A DNA stretch of 64,000 nt from Pseudomonadota bacterium (GCA_030057915.1 JASGUC010000003.1:166086-230085); one strand, 5' to 3'; positions 8,177 through 18,118 are shown, counted from the stretch's first letter. Numbers and translations are program-made. Notes: a model not told the origin generated them from the letters alone.

Positions 8177-8392
8177 ATGATAGTCATCAACAACGAAACA
8201 ACGCCCTGTGGCTGTTGCGGGAAGCCGCCGGCGGTGGTCTATTGCGACGGCTGCCAGAGGGCCCTCTGTGTCTCCTGCCGGACCTTCGATCTCTGGGGTT
8301 ACGGGTGCGGCCATGTGGACAGCAAGGCCTTTTGCCCAAGCTGCCTCCGCGATCCCGCCGTCAATCCCTACAGCGGCTTCCCGGACGATTAG
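8177..8392 (+). CDS. small Cys-rich zinc-binding protein of unknown function
   Basis: 71 residues with eleven cysteines arranged as CGCC, CDGC, CVSC, GCGH and CPSC, resembling a B-box or treble-clef zinc site. ATG 8177 is 6 bases after GGGAG at 8166-8170, which decides this start over upstream in-frame codons. No signal peptide or membrane segment is present, so it is probably cytoplasmic and may bind protein or nucleic acid. It stands alone between two repeat blocks. Confidence 0.7.
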   Translation: MIVINNETTPCGCCGKPPAVVYCDGCQRALCVSCRTFDLWGYGCGHVDSKAFCPSCLRDPAVNPYSGFPDD

Positions 8393-8540
8393 ACGCAGGG
8401 AGCGCCCAATGCGAGGATCGGCGCCTCCTGATCAGAGGATCGGCGCCTTCGGATCACTGGTTGTATTCCCGGCATTCGGCGCCGTCGGCGGTGGCAAGGC
8501 GCGGTGCTTCTCTCCCCGGGCGGCAAAAACGCTGATTCGA

Positions 8541-8876
8541 GACCTTTGAAAACCACCTATCCTATCATGTCCGGCCTGACCCCCCATCCGGAGGATGCCT
8601 GAAAACACGGGATTCCCGCCAGGAGACGGCAGGAATGACAGTAGTAAGGTCACTGGATGCCCGCTTTCGGGACGGACGCCCTTGCCGTCATCCTGCCGTG
8701 CCACCCTTCCCGTCATCCCTGAATACCGTCCTTTCCATCATCCCCGAATGCCGCCCTTTCCGTCATCCCCGAATGGTTCTGTCGGGGATCGACCACATCT
8801 CCTGGATTCCCGCCAGGAGACGGCGGGAATGACAAAAAGAGGTTTTCGAGGCGATTAGCCAAAGGTCTCGTTTTTA
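8541..8876. repeat. family A repeat interrupted by REP hairpins
   Basis: Begins CGAGACCTTTGAAAACC and ends CCAAAGGTCTCG, the family A termini, but is about 336 bp because the middle carries several ATTCCCGCC ... GGCGGGAAT hairpin units and CATCCCCGAATG repeats. No coding sequence is seen from 8393 to 8899. Confidence 0.65.
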
Positions 8877-8899
8877 AAGAACCGACCCCATTGCGGTTG

Positions 8900-10513
8900 T
8901 TATTCGTAGGGGAGGGATTCCCGGATCGGGGGTGGGATCCGGCCGTAACGGCTTTCGAATTCCTCCAGGAAGGCCCGCCGGCCCCGGAGGAAATCCTCCA
9001 CCCGCCGCCGCGTCAGCTCCCGATCCGTGAAGAGACGATAGGCGTTCATCTGGTCGAGATTGGCCCGGTCGCACTTGATGGGGTAGCGGTACCCCAGGCA
9101 GTCGCCTTCCCGGCTGAACCGCAGTTGCGTCCGCACCAGGTCGTTATAGGCCGCCAAGGACTGACGCAGGGTCACCTTCTGTTCCTCCGGGCCGATATGC
9201 CCCGTGTTGGCCAGATAGCACTGGATGCCGTTTCTCTTCACGATGTCGTAAAAGATCAGGGCGTGCTCCAGGCGGTCCCCGGCGAGGAAGGGATCGAGGA
9301 AGACCACGCGTTTGAACTTGCCCGCCTCATCGGGATTGCCCCCGGTGCTCTCGATGGATTCGCCGTAGATGAACTGCATCGTCGCCTGCTCCGGGGAGAG
9401 GCGGCTGATGACGTTGGCCAGGGGGTTCCGGGTGAGCATGACGATGTAATGGACCTTGTCCGCCCGCAGACCCGGCGCGGCGATCTCCAGGTTCTCCCGG
9501 GTGACCACAGCCCGGGCGTTCCCCGTTTTGGCGATGTCCTGGAAATCGGGGATGTAGGGATACTTCGTCACCGCGACGTTTTCCAGGAAGGCGTCCCGCG
9601 ATTCCGCCGCCCGGAGAATCTCCGGCTGGCTCGCGTCGAGGCCTTCGGTCTTCACGTACAGGCCGCCGATCTCGAAGGCGGCATAGCCGCCGTTGAAGTC
9701 CAGGATGCCGCCGTCGTCGCCGATCATCTCCGAGGATTCCCTCGGGAGCTTGGCGAATTTCCGACAGAGGGTCGTCGTCTTTCCCGTGGCGGTGAGTCCC
9801 GAGATGGCGGTGACGATCTCCTTCAGCTCCGGGCGCTCCGTCTCGGCATCGTAAACCCACAGCAAGTCCCGCCGGGCGCCGGTGTGAAGGAAGATGCCCG
9901 ACTTGTCGATGGCCTTCACGCGCCAGTCTTCGAACTGGAAAACCCCCTTCTTCCCCTCTCCCAGATAAATGGTGTTCCGGCAGATCTTGACCTGCTCCCC
10001 CCGGCGGCTTCCCATCCAGAGGCGGACGTCGATGTCCTTGTCCACCAGTTTTTTCTTCTTGTTGAATTCGAAGGCCTCGTCGGTGAAGTAGATGATCGTG
10101 TAGGTCGGGTCCTCCACGGTCCGGGGCGCCGGATAATCGAACAGGAGCTTCAGCCCATAGGCGAGTTGGGCGTATGGTTCGGGGATGAGGAACCGGGCCG
10201 TGACGCCGTCCCGGCCGTCGCCGATGATCGTGTCGAGGGCGATGATCCGCTCCCGGCTCAGGACCGTCGCCGCCTGGTCCGCCAGGGCCTCTTCCGCTTC
10301 CCCAAAGGGATGGTCGATGCTGTTGCGGGTGTGGGGGGCCGAACGGGACATGGGCTCCGAATCCGCCGCGACGGAGCCGAACTGGGTCTGGATCACCCCT
10401 TCCTGGCGCAGGGCGAGCTGCTTGAGTTCCTCGAGGGAACGACCGGCGATGAGACGTTGCGACTGCCGGGCCTCGTCATGAATCCGTCGGGCTACTTGCG
10501 GAAATGCCTCCAT
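8900..10513 (-). CDS. divergent ATP-type phosphoenolpyruvate carboxykinase
   Basis: 537 residues. Typical PEPCK-ATP features are recognisable but altered: P-loop SGLTATGKTT (238-247; consensus GLSGTGKTT), metal site IGDDGG (264-269) and DFNGGYAAF. The family reaction is oxaloacetate plus ATP to PEP, CO2 and ADP at the gluconeogenic branch point. A strong AAGGAGG precedes the ATG and no operon partner is adjacent. Because kinase motifs deviate, a different ATP-dependent activity in the same fold is possible. Confidence 0.75.
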   Translation of the reverse strand: MEAFPQVARRIHDEARQSQRLIAGRSLEELKQLALRQEGVIQTQFGSVAADSEPMSRSAPHTRNSIDHPFGEAEEALADQAATVLSRERIIALDTIIGDGRDGVTARFLIPEPYAQLAYGLKLLFDYPAPRTVEDPTYTIIYFTDEAFEFNKKKKLVDKDIDVRLWMGSRRGEQVKICRNTIYLGEGKKGVFQFEDWRVKAIDKSGIFLHTGARRDLLWVYDAETERPELKEIVTAISGLTATGKTTTLCRKFAKLPRESSEMIGDDGGILDFNGGYAAFEIGGLYVKTEGLDASQPEILRAAESRDAFLENVAVTKYPYIPDFQDIAKTGNARAVVTRENLEIAAPGLRADKVHYIVMLTRNPLANVISRLSPEQATMQFIYGESIESTGGNPDEAGKFKRVVFLDPFLAGDRLEHALIFYDIVKRNGIQCYLANTGHIGPEEQKVTLRQSLAAYNDLVRTQLRFSREGDCLGYRYPIKCDRANLDQMNAYRLFTDRELTRRRVEDFLRGRRAFLEEFESRYGRIPPPIRESLPYE

Positions 10514-10623
10514 AAATCCTCCTTGCGGGGGACGCTTCCCTCCTTATCCCTCCGCGCCCCTCACCTCGTTTATATAGGGCTTGCCCCACCTTCTGTCAAG
10601 ACGGAAGAAAATCGGGGGCAGGA

Positions 10624-10717
10624 TAAATTTGTTCTCACTGTAAGTAGTTGATCTTGAATGATCTACTAAAGCTGAGGCACGTCCTGTTTTCAGCCACTTA
10701 CAGATAGAACAAATTTA
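10624..10717 (+). repeat. 94-bp TA-flanked miniature inverted-repeat element, copy 1
   Basis: Ends are TAAATTTGTTCT and its exact complement. Inner similarity extends the inverted repeat to about 28 bp with 4 mismatches. The same 94 bp occurs inverted at 44129-44222 with only 3 differences. Both copies begin TA and end TA, consistent with a TA target of an IS630/Tc1-type transposase. Confidence 0.85.
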
Positions 10718-10857
10718 CCGTGAAATCGGGGGACGCCTCCCCTGTCTCAAGTAGGATGAAACTGCCGCGGCGTCTTCCCTGAGCCATCTTTCATCCTTCG
10801 CCGGTGTTGAGCCACCGGGACGGTGCCAAGGAAAAGGGCCGCCTCCTAAATTTTATG

Positions 10858-11078
10858 CCGGGAGACCTTTGAAAAACGACCTATCCCGTCCATGCCGGGT
10901 TTGATCCGGCAGCCGGAGGAGAGTTGAAAACACGGGATTCCCGCTATGAGTTTGCGGGAATGACGGGGGGTGCGGGACGCCCGCCAGGAGATCGCGGGAA
11001 TGACAGGGAGGTTGCGGGACGCCCGCTTTTGGGGATATGACGTGCGGCGGTTTTTGCGGCCATTATTCAAGGGCCTCG
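10858..11078. repeat. family A repeat with REP-type hairpins
   Basis: Opens GAGACCTTTGAAAAACG and closes TTCAAGGGCCTCG. The interior contains repeated GCGGGACGCCCGC and CGGGATTCCCGC hairpin units. It is part of the 1.15-kb non-coding stretch 10514-11668, which holds only repeats. Confidence 0.65.
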
Positions 11079-11230
11079 ATGTATCTATTTCCCCTTGAGC
11101 TTTTTCTCCCCCTCTGTTAGAAATTCCCGAAAAATCGACTGCCGATTTCGGTAATCCAGACCTTTGAAAGGCCGCGCCCCCCCCTGTCGCCCCGGCGAAG
11201 GCTGGGGCCCGGAACTTCTTGGAAACACAG

Positions 11231-11640
11231 GATTCCCGCCGGGAGATTGCGGGACGCCCGCTTTTGGGGGCATGAAGCCACTTTTTGTCATCCCTGCGGG
11301 CCGCTCTTTTTTGTCATCCCCGAATGTTTTTGTCGGGGATCGCGCACTTCTTGATAGATTCCCGCCGGGAGGTTGCGGGAATGACAGGGGAGTTTCGGGA
11401 TTCCCGCCGGGAGGTTGCGGGACGCCCGCTTTCGGGGGCATGAAGCCACTTTTTGTCATCCCCACGGGCCGCTCTTTTTTGTCATCCCCGAATGTTTCTG
11501 TCGGGGATCGCCCACTTCTTGATAGATGCCCTCCGGGAGAATGCGGTAATGACGGGGAGATTGCGGGAATGACGGGGAGGTTGCGGGATTCCCGCCGGGA
11601 GATTGCGGGACGCCCGCTTTCGGGGGCCGGCCCGGCGATG
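11231..11640. repeat. tandem direct repeat, 168-bp period, upstream of ftsH
   Basis: Two long units begin near 11231 and 11399 (for example CATGAAGCCACTTTTTGTCA at 11271 and at 11439) and a partial third lies at 11579-11625. Each contains REP hairpins and GTCATCCCCGAATGTTT. Recent duplication is implied by high similarity. It ends 28 bp before the ftsH start and may affect its leader. Confidence 0.75.
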
Positions 11641-11668
11641 GATACAGAAGATCTTTTGGAGCTGATTT

Positions 11669-13459
11669 ATGGAGAAAAAGCATAGATTTTCCCTCTGGTA
11701 CGTCCTCATCGGAATCTGGCTGGTCCTCATCGTCCAGAGTTACATCGCCGCCCTTTTTTCCGTCCAGGTCATCCCCTACAGTCAGTTTCTCACCCAACTG
11801 AAAAACGGCAGGATCACCGAAATCGCCGTCTCGGCCAACCAGATCCAGGGCAGGATGAAGGTCGATGAAAAGTCGGGGGAACTCAAGGCCTTCCGGACGA
11901 TCCGCGTCGATCAGGAGCTTTCCGCCATGTTGACCCAGTACCCGGTGGTCTTCAAGGGGGAGATCGAATCCACCTTCCTCCGGGACCTCCTCTCCTGGGT
12001 ATTGCCCATCCTGCTGTTCATCGGCATCTGGTTTTTCATCATGAAACGCTTCAGTTCCCAGCAGGCGGGCTTCCTCTCCCTGGGGAAGAACAAGGCCAAG
12101 ATCTACATGGAAGACGAGCTGAGCATCCGCTTCCAAGACGTCGCCGGCGTGGACGAGGCGGAGCAGGAACTCGTCGAGGTCATCGATTTCCTCAAGAATC
12201 CAAAGAAATTCACCGAGTTGGGCGGCAAGATCCCCAAGGGCATCCTCCTGGTCGGACCCCCGGGGACGGGAAAGACGCTTCTGGCCAAGGCGGTGGCGGG
12301 GGAGAGCGGCGTCCCCTTCTTCTCCATGAGCGGTTCGGAATTCGTGGAGATGTTCGTCGGCATGGGGGCGGCCCGGGTCCGGGATCTCTTCGAACAGGCC
12401 AAGCAGAAGGCGCCCTGCATCATCTTCATCGACGAACTCGACGCCCTGGGGAAGGCCCGGGGCTTCAACCCCACCGGCGGCCATGACGAGCGGGAGCAGA
12501 CCCTCAACCAGCTCCTCGTGGAGATGGACGGTTTCGACCCCAAGGTGGGGGTGATCCTCCTGGCCGCGACGAACCGCCCCGAGATCCTCGACCCCGCCCT
12601 CCTGCGGGCCGGGCGCTTCGACCGCCACATTCTCGTCGATCGCCCCGACAAGAAGGGCCGCGAGGATATCCTCAAGGTCCACCTAAGAAAGGTCAGGGTG
12701 GACGCCGATATCGACGTGGGGGTCCTGGCCGGGATGACGCCGGGGATGGTCGGGGCGGACCTGGCCAATCTCGTCAACGAGGCGGCCCTGCTGGCCGTAC
12801 GCCACGGCAAGGAAGCGGTGGAGATGAAGGAGTTCGAAGAGGCCGTGGAACGCATCATCGCCGGCCTGGAGAAGAAGAACCGCCTCATCAACGAGGAGGA
12901 GCGTAAGATCGTGGCCTACCACGAGATGGGCCACGCCCTGGTGGCCCTCTCCCTGCCCGGGGCCGATCCGGTCCAGAAGATCTCCATAATCCCCCGGGGG
13001 ATAGCCGCCCTGGGCTACACCATGCAGGTCCCCACGGAGGACCGGTTCCTCATGCGTAAGACGGAGCTTCTCAACAAGATCGCCTCCCTCCTTGGAGGAC
13101 GGGCGGCGGAACAGCTCGTCTTCGGCGACATCTCCACCGGGGCCCACAACGACCTCTCCCGGGCCACGGACATCGCCAAGAGCATGGTGAAGGAGTACGG
13201 GATGAGCGACAAACTCGGCCAGGTCTATCTCGCCCACGACCAGCGCCAGCGCTTCCTTGACGTTGGCCCCCGGGACGGCGGCGATTACAGTCCCGAGACC
13301 GCCCGGGACATCGACGCCGAGATCAAGGCCATCATCGACCGCCAGTACGCCGTCGCCCTGGCCATCCTCCGGGAAAAGCGCGACCGCCTCGACCGCGGGG
13401 CGGCCCTCCTTCTGGAGAAGGAAAAGATCGACGGCGCCGAGATCAAGGCCCTTTTGTGA
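11669..13459 (+). CDS. ftsH: ATP-dependent zinc metalloprotease FtsH
   Basis: 596 residues. It is a membrane-anchored AAA+ protease that degrades misfolded membrane proteins and short-lived regulators. Transmembrane segments lie at about 10-30 and 109-126, enclosing the periplasmic domain. The AAA module has Walker A GPPGTGKT (196-203), Walker [11 protein letters not shown] (251-260) and a second region of homology at 301-319. The zinc protease motif HEMGH is at 418-422. A GGAG site precedes the ATG. It is slightly shorter than many FtsH proteins, lacking a long C-terminal tail. Confidence 0.95.
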   Translation: MEKKHRFSLWYVLIGIWLVLIVQSYIAALFSVQVIPYSQFLTQLKNGRITEIAVSANQIQGRMKVDEKSGELKAFRTIRVDQELSAMLTQYPVVFKGEIESTFLRDLLSWVLPILLFIGIWFFIMKRFSSQQAGFLSLGKNKAKIYMEDELSIRFQDVAGVDEAEQELVEVIDFLKNPKKFTELGGKIPKGILLVGPPGTGKTLLAKAVAGESGVPFFSMSGSEFVEMFVGMGAARVRDLFEQAKQKAPCIIFIDELDALGKARGFNPTGGHDEREQTLNQLLVEMDGFDPKVGVILLAATNRPEILDPALLRAGRFDRHILVDRPDKKGREDILKVHLRKVRVDADIDVGVLAGMTPGMVGADLANLVNEAALLAVRHGKEAVEMKEFEEAVERIIAGLEKKNRLINEEERKIVAYHEMGHALVALSLPGADPVQKISIIPRGIAALGYTMQVPTEDRFLMRKTELLNKIASLLGGRAAEQLVFGDISTGAHNDLSRATDIAKSMVKEYGMSDKLGQVYLAHDQRQRFLDVGPRDGGDYSPETARDIDAEIKAIIDRQYAVALAILREKRDRLDRGAALLLEKEKIDGAEIKALL

Positions 13460-13545
13460 AGATCGGCGAAAATCCATGAAGATTGACGCCCCCTCTTGAC
13501 TTTTCCCTCGAGAGAGAGGAGAATCGGCGGCAAGGATATTGAGCT

Positions 13546-14991
13546 ATGCCGGCGCGCTTTTCCCAGAAAACCCTGAGCATCGCCCGGGCCCTCATCGAGT
13601 CGGTCCACGACGGGATGTTCATCGCCGATCACGAGGGCTACTTCATCATGGCCAACGAGGCCTTCGAGCGGATCACCGGGATCAATCGCCAAGAGATGAT
13701 GGACCGCCACACCCAGTACATGATCGACAACAACTGGGTTCCCGTGGCGGTGAACCTGGAAGTTCTCAAGGATTACCAGGCCCGGAGCCGCATCGTCCGC
13801 TATCCCAGCGGCCGGCAGCTCCTCGTCACGGCGGCGATGCTCTGGCGGGACAACGGCAACCCCGCCGCCGTCGTCAGCACCCTTCGGGACCTTACGGAAC
13901 TCAACCGGATCAACGAGGAGCTGAAGAACTCCCAGGTCATGATCGAACGCTTCAAGAAGCGGATCGAATACCTGGAAGAAACCCTCGGGGGCGGGGCCAA
14001 CCGCTTCTTCGTCGGCCAGAGCACGGAATTTCGACGCCTCCTGTCCATAGCCAAGAAGGTGGCCCGTTCCGACGCCACCGTCATGATCACCGGCCCCTCC
14101 GGCGTGGGCAAGGATGTCATCGCCCAGTTCATCCACCTACAGAGCCCCCGGCAGAACACCGGCGCCTTCGTGAAGGTGGACTGCGCCTCCCTTCCCGCCA
14201 ATCTCCTTGAATCGGAACTCTTCGGCTACGACAAGGGGGCCTTTACCGACGCTCGAATTCAGGGCAAGCAGGGGATGTTCGAACTCGCCAATGGCGGCAC
14301 CCTCTTTCTCGACGAGATCGGCGAATTCCCCTTCGAACTCCAGGCCAAGCTTCTCAACGTCCTTCAGGACCGGGAGATCAAGCACCTGGGCGGACTCCAG
14401 AAGATTCCCGTCGATGTCCGCATCGTCGCCGCCACCAACATGAACCTCGAGCAGATGGTCCGGGAGCGAAAATTCCGGGAGGACCTCTACTACCGCCTGA
14501 ACGTCATCCCCGTGTTCATCCCCCCCCTCCGGGAGCGACGGGAGGACATCCTCCCCATGATCAAGCACTTCCTCAAGATTTACAATCAGAACTACAACAC
14601 CGGCAAGAGCCTCTCCATCGACGCCCTGAACGCCATGTTGAACTACGAATGGCCGGGGAACGTCCGGGAACTCCGCAACGCCATCGAGCGCGTGGTCGTC
14701 ATGAGCGCCGACGAAATCATCACCCGGGACGACCTGCCCGGGGAGATCCGCAAGGCCTTCCATTTCGACGCCGCCGCCGGGGTGCGGCCGCCGGGGGGCG
14801 CCGCCGTCGCGGCCCTGGGTTCGGACGCCGCCGCCGTTCCCCTCCGGCGGGCCCTGGCCGCGGCGGAGAGGGACTTGATCAGCCACGCCCTGAAAACATC
14901 GACCACCCTCGCCGAGGCCGCCCGCCGCCTCCAGATCGACCTTTCCACCCTGACCAGGAAAAAGAAGAAATACGGCCTCATGGCGAATTGA
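13546..14991 (+). CDS. sigma-54-dependent transcriptional activator with N-terminal PAS domain
   Basis: 481 residues. A PAS sensor domain (about 8-118) and coiled linker (120-147) precede the AAA+ domain: Walker A GPSGVGKD (183-190), Walker B GTLFLDEIGE (251-260). A C-terminal Fis-type helix-turn-helix (LAEAARRLQIDLSTLTRKKK) closes the protein. The sigma-54 contact loop reads GAFTDA (231-236) instead of GAFTGA. It lies convergent to the 3' end of the beta-oxidation operon, whose promoter carries a sigma-54 site, so that operon is the likely target. PAS ligand is unknown. Confidence 0.9.
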   Translation: MPARFSQKTLSIARALIESVHDGMFIADHEGYFIMANEAFERITGINRQEMMDRHTQYMIDNNWVPVAVNLEVLKDYQARSRIVRYPSGRQLLVTAAMLWRDNGNPAAVVSTLRDLTELNRINEELKNSQVMIERFKKRIEYLEETLGGGANRFFVGQSTEFRRLLSIAKKVARSDATVMITGPSGVGKDVIAQFIHLQSPRQNTGAFVKVDCASLPANLLESELFGYDKGAFTDARIQGKQGMFELANGGTLFLDEIGEFPFELQAKLLNVLQDREIKHLGGLQKIPVDVRIVAATNMNLEQMVRERKFREDLYYRLNVIPVFIPPLRERREDILPMIKHFLKIYNQNYNTGKSLSIDALNAMLNYEWPGNVRELRNAIERVVVMSADEIITRDDLPGEIRKAFHFDAAAGVRPPGGAAVAALGSDAAAVPLRRALAAAERDLISHALKTSTTLAEAARRLQIDLSTLTRKKKKYGLMAN

Positions 14992-15075
14992 GACGAAGAA
15001 GGGGCGCGAGTCAAGAGAGAAAAAGGCGGAAGTTCCCCTGGCCGCGCAGGGACGCAACAGGGGAGAAAAAGGCGG

Positions 15076-15104
15076 AAGGCCCCCTCCGACTGCGAGGGGG
15101 CCTT
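15076..15104. terminator. strong hairpin between convergent genes
   Basis: Perfect 11-bp stem (AAGGCCCCCTC with GAGGGGGCCTT) and 7-base loop, between the activator (ends 14991) and the thiolase operon (ends 15129). On the minus strand a CTTTTTCTC tract follows a few bases later, so it probably terminates the beta-oxidation operon and may act bidirectionally. Confidence 0.65.
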
Positions 15105-15128
15105 CCCGGGGTTGAAAAGGAGGACTTT

Positions 15129-16379
15129 TTAGATCATCTCCAGGACCGTTGCCATGGAGACCCCGCCGCCGCCGCAGAGGGTGGCCATGCCCAGGGTCTT
15201 GCCGCGTTTCTTCATGGCATGGAGGAGGGTCACCATGATCCGACATCCCGTGGCGCCCACGGGGTGGCCCAAGCCGCAGCCGGAGCCGTTGACGTTGGTG
15301 ATTTCCCGGTTCAGTCCGATCTCTCGTTCACAGCCGATGTATTGGGCGGCGAAGGCCTCGTTGAGTTCGATGAGTTCGAAGTCGCCGATTTTGTAGTTCG
15401 TCCGCTCCAGCAGATTCGCCACCGCCGGGACGGGGGAGAGGCCCATCACCGAGGGGTGGCAGCCGCCGCCGCCGAACGCCTTGATCCGGGCGATGGGTTT
15501 CAGCCCCAGCTCCTTGGCCTTGTCCGCCGACATGATCAGCATGGCGGCCGCGCCGTCGTTGACCCCCGAGGAGTTGCCCGCCGTCACCTTGCCGATCTTG
15601 CCCAGGAACGCCGGGGGCAGTTTCGCCAGGTCGTCCATGGTGAGGCCGGGGCGGAAATGCTCGTCCTTGTCGAAGACCTTGGGCGGTTTGCCCTTCTTCT
15701 GGGGGAGTTCTATGGGGACGATCTCTTCCCGGAAGTCCCCCTCCACCGTGGCCCGCTCGGCATTGTTGTGGCTCCGGAGGGCGACGGCGTCGATCTCCTC
15801 CCGGGTGAGGCCGTGTTTGTAGGCGATGAGTTCCGCCGTGACCCCCATGATGTAAGGCTTGCCGCGGAACCGCTCCACGATTTCCCCTTCCTTGATGGGA
15901 CCCTGCTCCAAGCCGGGGAGGATATGCGACCCCGCATGGAGGGCGTGGATGATGTCATCCACGAAGACCTGATCCTGAAACCGACAGCCCCAGCGGGCAG
16001 TTGGCACGGAATAGGTTATCCCCGACATGTGCTCCATGCCTCCGCAGAGGGCGACGTCGTATAAACCGTTCTGGATGTAGGCCATCCCCGAGAGCACCGC
16101 CTCCATGCCGGAGATGCAGACCCGGTTGATCGTGGCCGCCATGGCGGTATCGGGGATCCCCGCCAGTAGGGCCGAGATGCGCGTGGTGTTCAGGGAATCC
16201 ACCGGCTCCCGACAGCAGCCGAAACGGACATCGGCGATGAGGGCCGGGTCGATCCCCGCCCGTTTGACCGCCTCCTTCATCACGACGCTGCCCAGGGTCG
16301 CCAGGTTCATGTCTCTCAAGGTCCCGCCGAAAGCGCCGATGGCGGTCCGGCAGGCCGATACGATCACAACTTCTTTCAT
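15129..16379 (-). CDS. thiolase (acetyl-CoA acetyltransferase family)
   Basis: 416 residues. It cleaves 3-ketoacyl-CoA with CoA to acetyl-CoA, the last beta-oxidation step. The nucleophile Cys88 is in NRVCISGMEA (family usually NRVCGSG), with the NEAFAAQ, GHPVGATG and C-terminal CGGGG blocks supplying the other catalytic residues. It is about 20 residues longer than typical. It is the last gene of the minus-strand operon, 92 bp after the acyl-CoA ligase gene. Chain-length preference cannot be read from sequence. Confidence 0.9.
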   Translation of the reverse strand: MKEVVIVSACRTAIGAFGGTLRDMNLATLGSVVMKEAVKRAGIDPALIADVRFGCCREPVDSLNTTRISALLAGIPDTAMAATINRVCISGMEAVLSGMAYIQNGLYDVALCGGMEHMSGITYSVPTARWGCRFQDQVFVDDIIHALHAGSHILPGLEQGPIKEGEIVERFRGKPYIMGVTAELIAYKHGLTREEIDAVALRSHNNAERATVEGDFREEIVPIELPQKKGKPPKVFDKDEHFRPGLTMDDLAKLPPAFLGKIGKVTAGNSSGVNDGAAAMLIMSADKAKELGLKPIARIKAFGGGGCHPSVMGLSPVPAVANLLERTNYKIGDFELIELNEAFAAQYIGCEREIGLNREITNVNGSGCGLGHPVGATGCRIMVTLLHAMKKRGKTLGMATLCGGGGVSMATVLEMI

Positions 16380-16471
16380 ATGCGTCTGAAACCTCCTTAT
16401 TCAAAAGGGGGCGCCTCCCACATCCTCCGTTTCGCTTCCGATCTTCCCGGAGAGGGGAAGCGCGCCCATGT

Positions 16472-18118
16472 CTATTTGTCCTTGAACGATATCCGCATCT
16501 CCCGCTTCAGGATCTTGCCGGTAGGCGTCTTGGGGAGGGCGTCCACGAAGAAGACCTTCTTGGGACACTTAAACGCTGCCAGCTCCTTCCGGCAGTGGGC
16601 GATGAGTTCCTCCGCCGTCATGGTCTCGCCGGGCTTCAGGACTACCACCGCCGTCACCAGCTCCACCCACTTGGGGTCCGGCAGGCCGATGACCGCCACC
16701 TCCTGGACCCGCTTGTCCAGATAGATCGCCTCCTCCACCTCCCGGGTCGGGACGTTTTCCCCGCCCGTCTTGATCATGTCCTTCTTCCGATCGACTACGG
16801 TGATGTAGCGGTCCTCGTCCATGATCCCGATATCCCCGGAGTGGAACCAACCGCCCTTCATGGCCTCTTCCGTCTTTTCCGGATCCTTGAAGTACATGAT
16901 CAGAGCGTGGGGGCCCTTGCCGCAGATCTCCCCGGGCGCGCCGGGCTTGGCGATGGGGGTCCCGTCGTCTTCTTCCAGGCGGGTTTCCATATTGAGGCCG
17001 CCCAACCCCGCCGAACCCAGCTTGGCCAAGGCGTCCTTGGCCTTGAGGATGGTGTGGTAGGGTGCCAGTTCCGTCTGGCCGTAGTAGTTGTAAATCTTCA
17101 CGCCCGGCAGGCGTTCCATCATCTCCTTGAGGATCTCCACCGGCATGATGGAGGCCCCGTAGTAGGCCTTCTTCAGGGAGGAGAGGTCCTGTTTGGCGAA
17201 CTCCGGATGACGGAGCATGCCGATCCAGACCGTCGGGGGGGCGAAGAACATCGTGGCCTTGTAGGCGGCGATATTCTTCAGGATCTGACCGACGTCGGGC
17301 ATCATGAGGATGTTCGTCCCGCCGACCCAGAAGATGGGGTTCAGGAAGACGTCCCGCTGGGCGCAGTGATAAATCGGCAGGGCGTTGACGTTGATGTCGT
17401 CCTCGTCGTACTGGCCGTCCACAATGGCCCCCATGTACTGGGACATCAGGGCCTGGTTGCTGATGATGACGCCCTTGGGGAGCGATTCCGTGCCGCTGGT
17501 GTAGGTCATCTGGCAGGGTTCCTCGATGCGGAGGATCACGTCCGGCTCCGTATCGTCGTATTTGCCGCGCCAGGCGTCGAAGGTCTGGAACCGGTCGCTC
17601 GCCGGGGGCTGGCCCGCCACCTGGTCGGACCAGATGAAGTCCTTGACCAAGGGCATGTCGTCCATGACGTCCTTGACAAGATCATAGAGGGCATCCTCGA
17701 CGATGAAGACCTTGCTTTCCGAATGATTGATGCAATAGGAGATGTCCTTGCCCCGGAGCAGATAATTGATGGCCAGATAGATGGCGCCGATCTTCGCGCA
17801 GCCGATCCAGGTCAGGACGTGATGGATGGTATTGTGGGCCAGGATGGCCACCCGGTCGTATTTCTTCACCCCCAGGGCCGTCAGGGCGTTGGCGGTCCTG
17901 TTGCACTCCCGCTCCAGCTCGGCGTAGGTCAGGGTCTTGTCCCCATAGATCAGCGCCGGTTTGTCCGGGTAGTGATAGGCGCTCCGGCGGATCATGTCGG
18001 CGATGACCCAGCGGTTCACCCTGTTGTAGCGGTTCATCAAGAACTCCAGGTTCTCCTTGTCGATTGACTGGTAGCGAGCCTTTTCCTCTTCTGTAAGGGG
18101 CGTCCATGTCGCTGCCAT
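16472..18118 (-). CDS. acyl-CoA ligase (AMP-forming)
   Basis: 548 residues. It activates a carboxylic acid with ATP and CoA through an acyl-adenylate. Adenylate-forming motifs are present: YTSGTESLPKGV (phosphate-binding loop), YNYYGQTE, HSGDIGIMDEDRY, DRKKDMIKTGGENV and the C-terminal catalytic lysine in TGKILKREM. The start at 18118 follows AAAGGAGAG; an upstream in-frame extension lacks such support. It gives the operon an ATP-dependent entry beside the CoA-transferase. Substrate could be short, medium or aromatic acids. Confidence 0.88.
   Translation of the reverse strand: MAATWTPLTEEEKARYQSIDKENLEFLMNRYNRVNRWVIADMIRRSAYHYPDKPALIYGDKTLTYAELERECNRTANALTALGVKKYDRVAILAHNTIHHVLTWIGCAKIGAIYLAINYLLRGKDISYCINHSESKVFIVEDALYDLVKDVMDDMPLVKDFIWSDQVAGQPPASDRFQTFDAWRGKYDDTEPDVILRIEEPCQMTYTSGTESLPKGVIISNQALMSQYMGAIVDGQYDEDDINVNALPIYHCAQRDVFLNPIFWVGGTNILMMPDVGQILKNIAAYKATMFFAPPTVWIGMLRHPEFAKQDLSSLKKAYYGASIMPVEILKEMMERLPGVKIYNYYGQTELAPYHTILKAKDALAKLGSAGLGGLNMETRLEEDDGTPIAKPGAPGEICGKGPHALIMYFKDPEKTEEAMKGGWFHSGDIGIMDEDRYITVVDRKKDMIKTGGENVPTREVEEAIYLDKRVQEVAVIGLPDPKWVELVTAVVVLKPGETMTAEELIAHCRKELAAFKCPKKVFFVDALPKTPTGKILKREMRISFKDK

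Noticed and set aside
8891-10651. 586-codon plus-strand frame opposite the PEP carboxykinase
   Set aside because: Antisense of a well-supported gene, low-information composition, no family resemblance.
15017-15080. GAGAAAAAGGCGGAAG pair near the activator 3' end as a mini-array
   Set aside because: Period is 46 and the unit 16 bp; it looks like a simple local duplication next to the terminator hairpin.
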